Shown: positions 25,027 to 34,260 of the stretch, piece by piece
Numbering within the stretch: the stretch's first letter is position 1
Layout: each line of letters opens with the position of its first letter
Assembly: GCA_028687935.1 (NCBI GenBank)
Contig: JAQTZE010000003.1
Span: 62,001-126,000, forward strand
Source: Sulfurimonas sp.
Lineage (GTDB): Bacteria; Campylobacterota; Campylobacteria; Campylobacterales; Sulfurimonadaceae
Reading direction: 5' to 3'
DNA length: 64,000 nucleotides
Program-made: the position numbers and the translations under genes
Notes under the pieces: generated by a model
Database searches by the model: none
Told to the model about the DNA's origin: nothing
What the model saw: the letters and a program-made list of their open reading frames with translations, nothing else

Positions 25027-26502
25027 TTGGTGATAAAAAAGAAAAAAAGCTTTTTAGGCCTCAAGCCTCTTGGTCCAAAAGGACTCAAACGCAGCATAAC
25101 GACTCTGGGTGCAAGTTTTATCAAACTCGCGCAAGTACTCGCTACGCGTGCGGACTTTTTTGACAAAGAGTACCTTGAAGAGCTCAAAGAGTTGCATGAT
25201 CAGTTGCCTTGCATGAGTGCAGATGACTTTGCGTTTGTCTATAAGGCTGCGTTTGCTGAGGCTGCGTTTAAGAGTTTTGAACGCGCACCGATAGCTTCGG
25301 CTTCTATCGGTCAAGTGCATATCGCTTATACGCATGAGGGTGAAAAAGTGGCTGTGAAACTGCGCCGTCGCTACATCAAAGAGCAGGTGAGTGCAGATAT
25401 TCGTATCATCAATTTTTTCAATCATCTCTTTCGTCCACTCTTTTCACACCATACAAAAAACTCCATAGAAGCGGTCGTGAGCGAGTTTTCAAAGATGATA
25501 CTTCAAGAAGTGAGTCTCACGCATGAGCTGGGAAATCTTGTGAAATTTTCGAGCGTTTACAAAGAGAGCGGGGTGCGTTTTCCTCGTCCCTACAAAGAGC
25601 TTTGTTGTGATGATGCGCTTGTGATGAGCTTTGAAGAGGGTTTTCGTTTTGATGATAAAGAGAACATCTTCAAACATGAGATAGATTTTCGCGCTATCAT
25701 CGCAAAGCTTGTTGATTTTTACACGACGCAGATGCTCATCAATGGTTATTTCCATGCAGATCCACATCCTGGGAATTTGCTCGTGAGCAGAGAAGGCGAG
25801 CTGATTTTGCTTGACTTTGGGATGGTAAAAACTGTGCCAAATAACTCCCGTGTAGCGATTATCGAGTTGATAAAATCCGCACATGAGCAAGATTATGAGC
25901 GCTATATCGCAGCAAACAAAAAACTCGGAACTATCGCCTATGAAGCGCCCGTTGCGGAGCTTGCAGAGTTTACCGCCAAGATGTTTGAGATATTTTCCAA
26001 CGACAATCTCTCTAGCGAGTCGATGCAAGAGCTTGCGTTTGATGTGCTTGAATCTACGAGAGATTTGCCATTTAAACTCCCCAGTGATGCGATCTATATT
26101 TTGCGTGTAAGTGCCATTATTGAGGGACTTGGGACGACTTATATAGAAAACTTCAACGGAATAAAAGATATCCTTCCGATACTGCAAAAAAATATTCCAA
26201 AGGCACTCGGAGCAAAAGAGGGCATCATTGAGACGCTTGTAGATGAGATAAAAGAGTTGCCTTTTTTGATCAAAGATATGAAATCTGCCATCAAAAAAAT
26301 AGCTTCCAATGAACTCATCATAGAACTCTCCAATGATCAGCTAGAGTGGATCAAAAAAGACACCAAAGAGAGTGTCAAATCCTACGCACTCTCTTTTGCG
26401 CTCATGCTTGGTGGTCTGTTTGTACTTTTGTATGACAAGGAGCTTAAAGAGTGGGCAGTGGGACTTTTTGTATTTGGTTTTGTGAGAGTTTTTTACAAAT
26501 AG
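25027..26502 (+). CDS. AarF/UbiB (ABC1) family atypical kinase
   Basis: A 491-residue protein kinase-like ATPase linked to quinone biosynthesis. The family motif KxGQ is KLAQ here (ASFIKLAQVLATRADFF). ASIGQVH is the alanine-rich loop, HADPHPGNLLV the catalytic loop and LLDFGM the metal-binding DFG. Two C-terminal transmembrane helices end the protein. The listed start is TTG at 25027. The same frame upstream (from 24925) encodes a plausible family N-terminus (FFKNLGLYAPTRIYSVFAF) but has no ATG, GTG or TTG, so the true start may be a rare codon near 24946. Confidence 0.82.
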   Translation: MVIKKKKSFLGLKPLGPKGLKRSITTLGASFIKLAQVLATRADFFDKEYLEELKELHDQLPCMSADDFAFVYKAAFAEAAFKSFERAPIASASIGQVHIAYTHEGEKVAVKLRRRYIKEQVSADIRIINFFNHLFRPLFSHHTKNSIEAVVSEFSKMILQEVSLTHELGNLVKFSSVYKESGVRFPRPYKELCCDDALVMSFEEGFRFDDKENIFKHEIDFRAIIAKLVDFYTTQMLINGYFHADPHPGNLLVSREGELILLDFGMVKTVPNNSRVAIIELIKSAHEQDYERYIAANKKLGTIAYEAPVAELAEFTAKMFEIFSNDNLSSESMQELAFDVLESTRDLPFKLPSDAIYILRVSAIIEGLGTTYIENFNGIKDILPILQKNIPKALGAKEGIIETLVDEIKELPFLIKDMKSAIKKIASNELIIELSNDQLEWIKKDTKESVKSYALSFALMLGGLFVLLYDKELKEWAVGLFVFGFVRVFYK

Positions 26503-26520
26503 CTATTGTTAAAAATAAGG

Positions 26521-26526
26521 TATAAT
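26521..26526 (+). promoter_or_regulatory. -10 box of a probable leaderless promoter
   Basis: TATAAT ends 6 bases before the ATG at 26533 of the PAS-GGDEF gene. No proper Shine-Dalgarno lies between, so the mRNA probably begins at the start codon. Confidence 0.55.
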
Positions 26527-26532
26527 AAGAGC

Positions 26533-27813
26533 ATGAATAGAGCAATAAATGATATGAAACTTCTTTTAAAACAATTGGATATATTGTCTTTACTCAATGC
26601 TTTTGAATTCTCTATCGATCCAATCGTGCTTACAACTGTGAATTGGGATGAGGGGATAAAATTTCTCTATGTCAATCCAGCTTTCACTGCTGAAACGGGC
26701 TATACAAATGAAGAGCTCTTTGGTCAAAGTCTTGAGATACTTCAAGGTGAAAATAGCGATAAAAATGAGCTAGCAAGAGTAAAAACGCAGCTTCTCTCAG
26801 GTAAAAACTTTCTTGGTCAAAATATCAACTACACAAAAGAACAGCTTCAATACGTAGTAAAACGCAGCGTATCACCCTTGTTAAATAGCGCAGGAGAACT
26901 TGTTGCATATATCTCATTTCAAAAAATCATCACCAAACTTGTAGCAATGCAAGAGGAGAACTTTTTACTCAAAGCTGTTGTCAAAGAAGCGCCAGGAATG
27001 ATTTTGGTAACAGATATTAAAGCCAATATCGTTTATGTTAACGACGCATTTTGTAGCAACATGGGTTATCTTGAGAGTGAACTTATTGGGCAAAACGCAA
27101 GAGTACTCAAGTCAGGAAAGCAAGACAAACATTTTTACAAAAATATGTGGGACTTTTTGATTGAACATGGCTATTTTGAAGATGTCTTTTTGAATAAGAA
27201 AAAAGATGGAACGCTCTTTTATGATAAGAAAAAAATCAAATCTATCACAAATACAAAGGGAGAGGTCTCCAACTATTTTAGTGTGAGCTACGATGTGACA
27301 AAAGAGCGACGCAACGAAGCAAGAATGCTTGGCGAGATCTATACAGATTCCCTTACAAAACTTCAAAATAGAAAAAAATATGATTTAGATTTTGCTGAGA
27401 ATGTTCTTGCGTTTGAGCAAAACGCAAGACCTTTTTCTCTTATTTTATTTGATATCGATTTTTTCAAAACTGTCAATGATACTTACGGGCATGACAAAGG
27501 GGACTTTGTCCTCAAAGAGACTTCCAGACGTATAAAATCTTTGATGATTCAAGGCAAAGATATGCTTTATCGATGGGGTGGCGAAGAGTTTGCGATACTC
27601 ACAAATAGAGATCTCGATGACGCATTTAATCTTGCAAAAGTTGTTCGAACATTGATAAAAGAGCATGATTTTGATGGCATAAGAATAACGCTAAGCTTTG
27701 GTCTTGGAGAGATACGCTCAGAGTGGAGTGGGGAAGAGTTTTTCAAGCAGATAGACAAAGCTCTCTATGAAGCCAAAAAAACTGGTCGCGATAAGATAGT
27801 CAAAACTAACTAA
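26533..27813 (+). CDS. Diguanylate cyclase with two PAS domains
   Basis: A 426-residue soluble protein: PAS 1 (about 20-130, FLYVNPAFTAETGY), PAS 2 (about 140-260, ILVTDIKANIVYVNDAFCSNMGY) and a GGDEF domain with active site RWGGEEFAIL and metal Asp in LFDIDFFKTVNDTYGHDKGD. The inhibitory RxxD site is not conserved (QGKD at the expected place), so product inhibition is probably weak. It should make c-di-GMP in response to PAS ligands (redox, oxygen or flavin), which are not predictable. The start follows a TATAAT box by 6 bases. Confidence 0.9.
   Translation: MNRAINDMKLLLKQLDILSLLNAFEFSIDPIVLTTVNWDEGIKFLYVNPAFTAETGYTNEELFGQSLEILQGENSDKNELARVKTQLLSGKNFLGQNINYTKEQLQYVVKRSVSPLLNSAGELVAYISFQKIITKLVAMQEENFLLKAVVKEAPGMILVTDIKANIVYVNDAFCSNMGYLESELIGQNARVLKSGKQDKHFYKNMWDFLIEHGYFEDVFLNKKKDGTLFYDKKKIKSITNTKGEVSNYFSVSYDVTKERRNEARMLGEIYTDSLTKLQNRKKYDLDFAENVLAFEQNARPFSLILFDIDFFKTVNDTYGHDKGDFVLKETSRRIKSLMIQGKDMLYRWGGEEFAILTNRDLDDAFNLAKVVRTLIKEHDFDGIRITLSFGLGEIRSEWSGEEFFKQIDKALYEAKKTGRDKIVKTN
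27406..27428. repeat. Inverted pair of AAACGCAAG words inside the PAS-GGDEF gene
   Basis: CTTGCGTTT (27406-27414) and AAACGCAAG (27420-27428) are perfect 9-base inverted arms with a 5-base loop. It is a third inverted pairing of the over-represented word, this time in coding DNA. Confidence 0.8.
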
Positions 27814-27883
27814 CAAAATTCGGCTACAAACAGTTTGTTTTAGCGAGTAAAATTCTCTCAACAATACGAGATAAGGATTTACC

Positions 27884-28240
27884 ATGCCGCATATAGTTTT
27901 AGAAAATATTAACTCCACTCAAGAAGCCTTTGATGCTGTCACTCCTTTTGGGGAAAAGACGCCAGAGGGTATCCTCAAAGTTATAGACAAATACATAAAC
28001 GCAAGTAAACAAAGCGCTTTGATAGAGTCCTTGGCTATCGAAAATGGTATAAACCAGAGCTTTTTTATCCAACTTTCCCAGAAAAAATCAAGCCTAACCG
28101 TACGACTGCTTCCTCTGACTGACCCTGAAAAAACAGCAGGTGTCAAAACAATCATGGCGCTCATCGCCAAACAGATCAAAGATACAAACGCAGCTATAAC
28201 ATACGGTAAAAACAATCTTGAAGAGTTTCTTATTCACTAG
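27884..28240 (+). CDS. Hypothetical protein upstream of pdxH
   Basis: A 118-residue soluble protein, mostly helical at the N-terminus with a central beta segment (SFFIQLSQKKSSLTVRLLPL). It has no signal peptide, cysteines or recognisable motif, and I do not assign a family. An ATAAGGA site precedes the ATG. It ends 6 bases before pdxH, so both are likely one transcript. Confidence 0.75.
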   Translation: MPHIVLENINSTQEAFDAVTPFGEKTPEGILKVIDKYINASKQSALIESLAIENGINQSFFIQLSQKKSSLTVRLLPLTDPEKTAGVKTIMALIAKQIKDTNAAITYGKNNLEEFLIH

Positions 28241-28246
28241 GAGAAG

Positions 28247-28888
28247 ATGATGTTAGATTTACAAAGCATGAGAAGTGAATATAAACGTGCGCAACTTGAT
28301 GAAGAGAGTGTTGATGCAAACCCTTTTTTACAGTTTGAAAAGTGGTTTGGTGAGGCACTCTCTGCGAAGTCACTTGAGCCAAACGCAATGGTGCTTGCAA
28401 CGGCGTCCGTTGATAGTATGCCAAATATCCGTACGGTATTACTGAAGATATTTGATGAAAAAGGTTTTGTTTTTTTTACAAACTATACTTCTCAAAAAGC
28501 AAAAGAGATAGAGAAAAACCCCAATGTTGCGGCACAGTTTCTTTGGTTTGATCTTGAGCGTCAAGTGCGTATACGCGGGAGATGTGAGCGAGTATCGCAC
28601 GCCGAATCGCTTGCGTATTTCATGAAGCGTTCACGCGACTCCCAGATCGGCGCTTGGGTGAGTGAGCAGAGCACGGTTGTGAGTTCACGCAAAATGATTC
28701 TCATGGTGATAGAGAAGATGAGAGAGAAGTTTAAACAAGGCGATGTCCCTTTGCCCGATTTTTGGGGAGGATATCGCATCATTCCTGAGAGTATAGAGTT
28801 TTGGCAAGGACGAGAAAGCCGCCTACATGATAGGATACTCTACACAAAAGAGGGCGAGAGTTGGAATATCTCAAGACTTGCTCCCTAG
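28247..28888 (+). CDS. pdxH: Pyridoxamine 5'-phosphate oxidase
   Basis: A 213-residue FMN enzyme oxidising PNP and PMP to pyridoxal phosphate, last step of vitamin B6 synthesis. Landmarks are PNIRTVLLK, FVFFTNYTSQKAKEI, RQVRIRGRCERV, SRDSQIGAWVSEQS, WGGYRIIPESIEFWQGRESRLHDR and the final LAP. All catalytic and FMN-contact segments of E. coli PdxH are present. Starts at 28247 or 28250 follow AGGAGAAG. PLP made here supports neighbours such as TrpB. Confidence 0.95.
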   Translation: MMLDLQSMRSEYKRAQLDEESVDANPFLQFEKWFGEALSAKSLEPNAMVLATASVDSMPNIRTVLLKIFDEKGFVFFTNYTSQKAKEIEKNPNVAAQFLWFDLERQVRIRGRCERVSHAESLAYFMKRSRDSQIGAWVSEQSTVVSSRKMILMVIEKMREKFKQGDVPLPDFWGGYRIIPESIEFWQGRESRLHDRILYTKEGESWNISRLAP

Positions 28889-29009
28889 CCTTCGTGGCAG
28901 TGAAAATTATTACAACTCATGCCGTAAATCTATCTCAACTAACAAATTTATCCTACTAAACGCAGCCTCTTTTTTCTAAAATACACTATTAAAATTAAAG
29001 AGGTGTTTG

Positions 29010-30074
29010 ATGTCATGCAACAAATGTAACGAAGTTTTTTATCTTGAGTCTTGTGCGGCGAAGATATATTGGATGAGTGAATTTGACGAATTGAATTCCA
29101 AAAGCAAAATATTTATAAAAAATTTGGGCTTTGAAGTGCAGGAAAATGGAGGTGTCAAGTACATAGAAGTTGATGATACAAAAATTTTTTTTGAAGAAAA
29201 TATTGATGCGATTTTAGGAGCTTTTAATGAGCTAGAACGTGAAAGTATCAAAATATATGTTCAAAATAATGGGACGGATTTTAACTTTTTGTCTGTTTTA
29301 GGTGCGAAAACACTCCAGAGATATGTGAGTCTCATCGAGGATAAAGAGTTTTTTGATATTATCAACAACAAGACGCTGACTTCCTATTTTCAGCCTATTA
29401 TAAACGCAAGTGATAGAAGTATTTATGGTTATGAAGCGCTTATTCGCGGAGTAAAAGAAAACGGTGAGCTAATGTTCCCAGATGAACTTTTTACCAAAAG
29501 CACACGCAATGATCTCAACTTCAAGCTCGATCGCATGTGTAGAGAATCCGCTCTCAAAACCGCAGCGGTCAAACGCATCACGCAAAAAGTCTTTATCAAC
29601 TTTATCCCGACAGCTATTTATGACCCAGAGTTTTGTCTGAGTTCTACTGTGAAGTGGGCAAAACAGCTTGAGTTCGATCCGAAAAACATCATCTTTGAAG
29701 TGATTGAAACAGAGTCCGTAAAAGACAAAGAACATCTCAAAAAGATTTTGACTTACTATAGAGAGCAAGGTTTTGAGATAGCGCTTGATGATGTCGGAGA
29801 AGGCTATTCAAGTCTCAATATGCTGATAAATCTCAAACCAAACATCATCAAAGTCGATAGAAATATCATAGAAAACATTGATAAAGACGAACTCAAACAA
29901 TCGACCTACAAAGCACTTTATAGCCTTGCGAAAGAGAACGGTATCAAGGTCTTGGCTGAGGGTGTTGAAACATCTTTTGAGGTGGAGATGATTGAGAGCA
30001 TCGGAGTGGATTATATGCAGGGATACTATTTTGGAAGACCTCAAGCTGAACCACTGAGAAAAATAAATATTTAG
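29010..30074 (+). CDS. EAL-domain c-di-GMP phosphodiesterase with N-terminal cysteine motif
   Basis: A 354-residue soluble protein. The N-terminus [15 protein letters not shown] has a CxxC and third Cys, like a small metal or redox site. Residues 20-110 form an unassigned domain. The EAL domain (from about 120) has [47 protein letters not shown] and QGYYFGRP, so the catalytic glutamates and DD pair are kept and it should cleave c-di-GMP. The ATG at 29010 follows AGAGGTG. Confidence 0.85.
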   Translation: MSCNKCNEVFYLESCAAKIYWMSEFDELNSKSKIFIKNLGFEVQENGGVKYIEVDDTKIFFEENIDAILGAFNELERESIKIYVQNNGTDFNFLSVLGAKTLQRYVSLIEDKEFFDIINNKTLTSYFQPIINASDRSIYGYEALIRGVKENGELMFPDELFTKSTRNDLNFKLDRMCRESALKTAAVKRITQKVFINFIPTAIYDPEFCLSSTVKWAKQLEFDPKNIIFEVIETESVKDKEHLKKILTYYREQGFEIALDDVGEGYSSLNMLINLKPNIIKVDRNIIENIDKDELKQSTYKALYSLAKENGIKVLAEGVETSFEVEMIESIGVDYMQGYYFGRPQAEPLRKINI

Positions 30075-30082
30075 GAGATTTT

Positions 30083-30190
30083 ATGTTTACAACAACTTCA
30101 ATGCTAAACGCAACTCCGGTACTGTTCTTGGGCAAGGGATATTACGAGACAACTACACAAAATCCAAAGCGTGTAGAGAGAAGGGTGTGA
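30083..30190 (+). CDS. 35-residue ORF translationally coupled to trpB
   Basis: A short ORF with a strong AGGAG site, starting ATG at 30083 and stopping TGA at 30188-30190, where the last base is also the A of the trpB ATG. It encodes a 35-residue peptide beginning [15 protein letters not shown] and ending in a basic tail. It contains no Trp codon, so it is not a classical trp leader. I do not recognise it. The coupling suggests it either controls ribosome loading on trpB or is a real small protein. Confidence 0.5.
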   Translation: MFTTTSMLNATPVLFLGKGYYETTTQNPKRVERRV

Positions 30191-31392
30191 TGGAGTACTA
30201 TATCCCTACTGCGTTTGACTTTGATCCTGACGCGAGCGGACATTTTGGAGAGTTTGGCGGAAGATATGTTCCAGAAACGCTCATGCCTAGCCTCATTAAG
30301 CTGGAGAGGGTCTATAAAGAGCTGCGTTTTGACAAAGATTTCTGGGCAGAAGTTGACTACTACTTCAAAGAATATGTTGGTCGTCCTTCGCCTTTGTATC
30401 GTACGGATAGTCTTTGTAGAGAACTTGGTGCTGAAATCTATCTCAAACGCGAAGATCTCAACCATACGGGCGCACACAAAATAAACAATACAATTGTGCA
30501 AGGCTTACTTGCAAAACGCATGGGTAAAACAAAAGTCATAGCTGAGACGGGTGCAGGGCAACACGGCGTAGCAACGGCGACAATTGCTGCACTTATGGGG
30601 CTGGAGTGCGAAGTTTTTATGGGTGAAAAAGATGTGGCACGTCAAGAGCTCAATGTCTTTCGTATGAAACTTATGGGAGCGAAGGTAAACGCAGTGACAT
30701 CAGGCAGTCGCACACTCAAAGATGCGATGAATGATGCTATTCGTCACTGGGTCACACATGCTAGAGATACTTTTTATATTATCGGTACAGCCGCAGGTCC
30801 GCATCCTTATCCGCTTATGGTCCGTGATTTTCAAGCTATTATCAGCTATGAAGCCAAAAAACAGATACTTGAAAAAACGTCCAAAATGCCTGATATGGTC
30901 ATCGCTTGCATCGGTGGAGGCAGTAACGCACTAGGAATGTTCGCACATTTTATCAACGAAGAACAAACGCAGTGTATCGGGATAGAGGCGGGCGGACATG
31001 GGCTTGAGAGTGGTAAACATGGAGCGAGTTTAGCACTTGGACGTCCCGGTATTTTGCACGGACAGCTCAGTTATCTGCTCCAAAGTGAAGATGGGCAGAT
31101 AGATGAAGCGCACTCGATAAGTGCTGGGCTTGATTATCCTGGTATCGGACCTGAGCACTCCTATCTTATGGAACAAGGCAAAGTCATCTATGACTCCATC
31201 ACCGATGATGAGGCGATGGAAGCTTTTGTTTGGCTCAGTCGTGCAGAGGGAATCGCTCCTGCGTTTGAGAGCGCACACGCTGTCGCGTATCTCAAAAAGA
31301 TACCAGATATCAAAGGCAAAACTATCATCATCTCACTCTCAGGTCGCGGAGACAAAGATATGCCTCAGGCAATGGAGATATTGAAGCTTTAG
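30190..31392 (+). CDS. trpB: Tryptophan synthase beta subunit
   Basis: A 400-residue PLP enzyme that condenses indole with serine. The opening [20 protein letters not shown] is typical of TrpB1. The PLP lysine is in [15 protein letters not shown], the catalytic Glu in [11 protein letters not shown], and the phosphate loop in [10 protein letters not shown]. It stands apart from other trp genes in this window. Its ATG overlaps the stop of a 35-residue ORF. No attenuator or trp operator was recognised. Confidence 0.96.
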   Translation: MEYYIPTAFDFDPDASGHFGEFGGRYVPETLMPSLIKLERVYKELRFDKDFWAEVDYYFKEYVGRPSPLYRTDSLCRELGAEIYLKREDLNHTGAHKINNTIVQGLLAKRMGKTKVIAETGAGQHGVATATIAALMGLECEVFMGEKDVARQELNVFRMKLMGAKVNAVTSGSRTLKDAMNDAIRHWVTHARDTFYIIGTAAGPHPYPLMVRDFQAIISYEAKKQILEKTSKMPDMVIACIGGGSNALGMFAHFINEEQTQCIGIEAGGHGLESGKHGASLALGRPGILHGQLSYLLQSEDGQIDEAHSISAGLDYPGIGPEHSYLMEQGKVIYDSITDDEAMEAFVWLSRAEGIAPAFESAHAVAYLKKIPDIKGKTIIISLSGRGDKDMPQAMEILKL

Positions 31393-31527
31393 ATGGTTCT
31401 AGAAAGCGATAGAGAGTAAAACGTGGGTAAAATTAGAATAAAAACGTTACAGAAAATTGTTTTTTAATTAATCCGTTATAAATAATGATACAATTAACCT
31501 TAATCCATAAAATGATAGAGGATGTGT

Positions 31528-33552
31528 ATGCAACAAGAGATGAAGAACTATCAAGACCTTGTGGAGAGTGAGCTATTTACAATGGGGCCTATTGTTGTCT
31601 TTATTTGGGAAAATAAAGAGAATTGGCCAGTGTATTCTGTGAGCAAAAATATAGACAGACTCTACGGGTATACAGCGCAAAGTTTTATAGATGCTAAGTT
31701 GCAGTATGCGCATATTATACATCCTGATGATATTACACGGGTATTTGAAGAAGTCGCAGAAGCCTCTCTCGTGCCAACAACGCGTTCATTTACGCATGAA
31801 CCCTATAGACTCAAATGTGCTGATGGAGTCTATACGTGGGTGCAGGACACTACGATCATACTGAGAGAAAATGAAGAAATTCTCTACTACGTCGGCTATA
31901 TAAGCGATATATCCGAGCTCAAAGATCTCGAGCAACAAAATCAAAAGACACGTGATGAACTTCTCACAAACGAAGCTTTTTTAAAAAGTTATAAAGTTGC
32001 TATGGATTCGTCGAGTATGGTTTCGATCTCCAATCTTGCAGGTGAAATTACCTATGCAAATGAGCAGTTTTGTAAAGTTTCAGGATATACGCAAGAAGAG
32101 GTCTTAGGAAAACAGCATAATATTTTAAGACATCCAAGTACTCAAAAAGAGACTTTTATAAAGCTCTGGGAAACTATCCAAGCGAAAAATATTTGGAAAG
32201 GTAAGTTGCAAAACAGAGGCAAATTTGTTGATTACTGGGTAGATATAGCTGTCATTCCGATACTTGATGCAAGCGGTGAGATAGTAGAGTATATTGCAGT
32301 TCGACATGACATTACACAGATGAAAAAGCAAAAAGAGGTACTCAACAGCGCTGCAAATACCGACCTGCTCACAGGATTTGGAAATAGGTATAAACTCTAT
32401 AACGATATACAAAAGAGTGTATCTCCAGCACTTGCGATTTTAAATATAGACAGATTCTCGCAAATCAATGATTTTTATGGCCATGAAAAAGGGGACTTTG
32501 TTATCAAGAGTCTGGGGGATAATATCTACGATATCATCAAAGACAAGAACTGTAAACTCTACCATCTGCAAGGAGATGAGTATGTTATATTTGCTCCTGA
32601 TACATGTAGAGATAGTTTCTTAGATAATATTACTAGCTTACTGCCAGAAATCTCTAAAAACAAAGCGATTATTATTGATGAAGAAGAGGTCTTTTTGGAT
32701 TTCAGTATCGCAGTCTCTTTTGAGAGTAAAGATGAGTTACTCAAAAGTGCCGACATGGCACTCAAAACAGCGAAAAAAGAGAACAAGAGTATCGTCATTT
32801 ATAGTGAGGCACTCTCTTTAAACGGCGCATATCAAAACAATATGAAATGGGCAAAGAAGATAAAAGAGGCGATAGAAAACGATAATTTTGTGGCTGTTTA
32901 TCAACCAATAGTCAATAATCAAAATGGCGTTTGGGAAAAGTACGAAGCCCTTGTACGACTCAGAGATGCAGAAGAACTTATCTCTCCTTATCTCTTTTTG
33001 GATATATCAAAAAAGACGAAATACTATACACAAATAACGATGCTCATGTTGCAGAAATCTTTTGAAATGTTCAAAGAGAGAACTCTTGAGTTTTCTGTGA
33101 ACTTGACTATCGAAGATATCCTCAATGAAGATATAAAAAGATATATTTTTGATTTACTCGAGAGTTCAAAGATAGGGCACAAAGTCGTTTTTGAAATCGT
33201 CGAGTCTGAGTCTATTGAGAACTTTGAAGATATAGCGTTTTTTATTGATAAAGTGAAAAGTTATGGCTGTAAAATAGCGATAGATGACTTCGGTACAGGA
33301 TACAGCAACTTTGAGTATTTGATGAAACTCAAAGCAGATTATATAAAAATAGATGGAAGCATGATCAAGCAGATAGATAGCTCTGCAGAGGCACAGATGG
33401 TCGTCTCGATCATCGTAGAATTTGCGAAAAAAATGGGGATGAAAACGATAGCAGAGTTTGTTGAAAACGAATCTATTTTCAATAAAGTCAAAGAACTCGG
33501 CATAGATTACTCTCAGGGCTACTACTTCTCAAAACCTCAATTACATCTCTAA
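31528..33552 (+). CDS. PAS-PAS-GGDEF-EAL protein with degenerate cyclase site
   Basis: A 674-residue soluble hybrid. PAS 1 (about 10-125) ends in WVQDTTIILRENEEILYYVG; PAS 2 (about 145-270) has GEITYANEQFCKVSGY. The GGDEF domain has the site YHLQGDEYVIF, so the first Gly and the final Phe are changed and cyclase activity is unlikely. The EAL domain has YEALVRLRD, NLTIED, FEIVESE, IDDFGTGYSNF, YIKIDGSMI and AEFVENE. This is probably a phosphodiesterase with GTP-sensing GGDEF. The start at 31528 fits GATAGAGG spacing better than 31522. The over-represented AAACGCA word is absent from the whole gene. Confidence 0.87.
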   Translation: MQQEMKNYQDLVESELFTMGPIVVFIWENKENWPVYSVSKNIDRLYGYTAQSFIDAKLQYAHIIHPDDITRVFEEVAEASLVPTTRSFTHEPYRLKCADGVYTWVQDTTIILRENEEILYYVGYISDISELKDLEQQNQKTRDELLTNEAFLKSYKVAMDSSSMVSISNLAGEITYANEQFCKVSGYTQEEVLGKQHNILRHPSTQKETFIKLWETIQAKNIWKGKLQNRGKFVDYWVDIAVIPILDASGEIVEYIAVRHDITQMKKQKEVLNSAANTDLLTGFGNRYKLYNDIQKSVSPALAILNIDRFSQINDFYGHEKGDFVIKSLGDNIYDIIKDKNCKLYHLQGDEYVIFAPDTCRDSFLDNITSLLPEISKNKAIIIDEEEVFLDFSIAVSFESKDELLKSADMALKTAKKENKSIVIYSEALSLNGAYQNNMKWAKKIKEAIENDNFVAVYQPIVNNQNGVWEKYEALVRLRDAEELISPYLFLDISKKTKYYTQITMLMLQKSFEMFKERTLEFSVNLTIEDILNEDIKRYIFDLLESSKIGHKVVFEIVESESIENFEDIAFFIDKVKSYGCKIAIDDFGTGYSNFEYLMKLKADYIKIDGSMIKQIDSSAEAQMVVSIIVEFAKKMGMKTIAEFVENESIFNKVKELGIDYSQGYYFSKPQLHL

Positions 33553-33568
33553 AATTACTTCCACATAA

Positions 33569-33606
33569 AGCTTTTGCAATGTTTTTCTTTAAGCCTTGCA
33601 AAAGCT
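33569..33606. repeat. 11-bp inverted repeat between the GGDEF-EAL gene and tetR
   Basis: AGCTTTTGCAA (33569-33579) and TTGCAAAAGCT (33596-33606) are perfect inverted arms with a 16-base loop. No T-run follows, so it may be a weak terminator for the upstream gene or a protein-binding site for the tetR promoter region. Confidence 0.6.
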
Positions 33607-33630
33607 CTAAACTACTACAATTCTTTTAAT

Positions 33631-33647
33631 TGACTGATAGTCGGTCA
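33631..33647. promoter_or_regulatory. Probable TetR operator upstream of the RND efflux operon
   Basis: TGACTGATAGTCGGTCA is a 17-bp imperfect palindrome (TGACyGAynnnTCrGTCA type) 17 bases before the tetR ATG at 33664, with the GGAGAG ribosome site between. Its position and form fit autoregulation by the TetR repressor next to it. Confidence 0.65.
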
Positions 33648-33663
33648 TTTATGGAGAGTGAGT

Positions 33664-34260
33664 ATGGCAATAATTGTAGATAAAGTACAAAAGAAAAAAG
33701 ATATAGCGCTTTCATGTAAAGCGCTCGTCGTCTCAAAAGGGATCAACGTTTTGACAATCGCTCAGATTGCCAAAGCTGCGGGTGTAGGGAAGGGAACGAT
33801 ATATGAGTATTTTAAGAACAAAGAAGAGATAGTCTTTGAGATCATAAATATCATGAAGTTCGAACACTCTCAAAAGCTCGCACACCAGCTCTCGCAGCTC
33901 AAGAGTACGAAAGAGATGGTCAAAAAGTTCTCTGAGTTTTTTTACTCTAATGAAGAAAAAGAGCTTCGAGAGATCTATAAAGAGTTCATTTCTCTCTCCC
34001 TAATGAATTCAAATCCTGAGATGATGGCATACCAAACGCAGTGTTTTAACAACTACTACGGCTGGTTTACAGAGATTCTTCAAGAAGGGGTCAACAACGG
34101 TGAGCTAAGAGCTGAGAGTATCAAGCTTGCCAGAGGTATTTTTGTGATGGGCGAGGGAATGTTTATCACAAACAGTGTTACGCATTCGATAGAAAATCTC
34201 AAAGAAGAGCTTGAGATGTTTATAGATACAATTTTTGAATTATTAGAGGTGAAAAAATGA
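33664..34260 (+). CDS. TetR/AcrR family transcriptional regulator
   Basis: A 198-residue repressor. The N-terminal helix-turn-helix is clear (VLTIAQIAKAAGVGKGTIYEYFKNKEEIVFEI), followed by a helical ligand-binding domain. ATG at 33664 follows GGAGAG. It overlaps the TolC-like gene by 4 bases, so it heads the efflux operon and likely represses it through the palindrome at 33631-33647. The ligand is unknown. It is comparable in arrangement to drug-efflux operons controlled by a TetR gene at their head. Confidence 0.9.
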   Translation: MAIIVDKVQKKKDIALSCKALVVSKGINVLTIAQIAKAAGVGKGTIYEYFKNKEEIVFEIINIMKFEHSQKLAHQLSQLKSTKEMVKKFSEFFYSNEEKELREIYKEFISLSLMNSNPEMMAYQTQCFNNYYGWFTEILQEGVNNGELRAESIKLARGIFVMGEGMFITNSVTHSIENLKEELEMFIDTIFELLEVKK

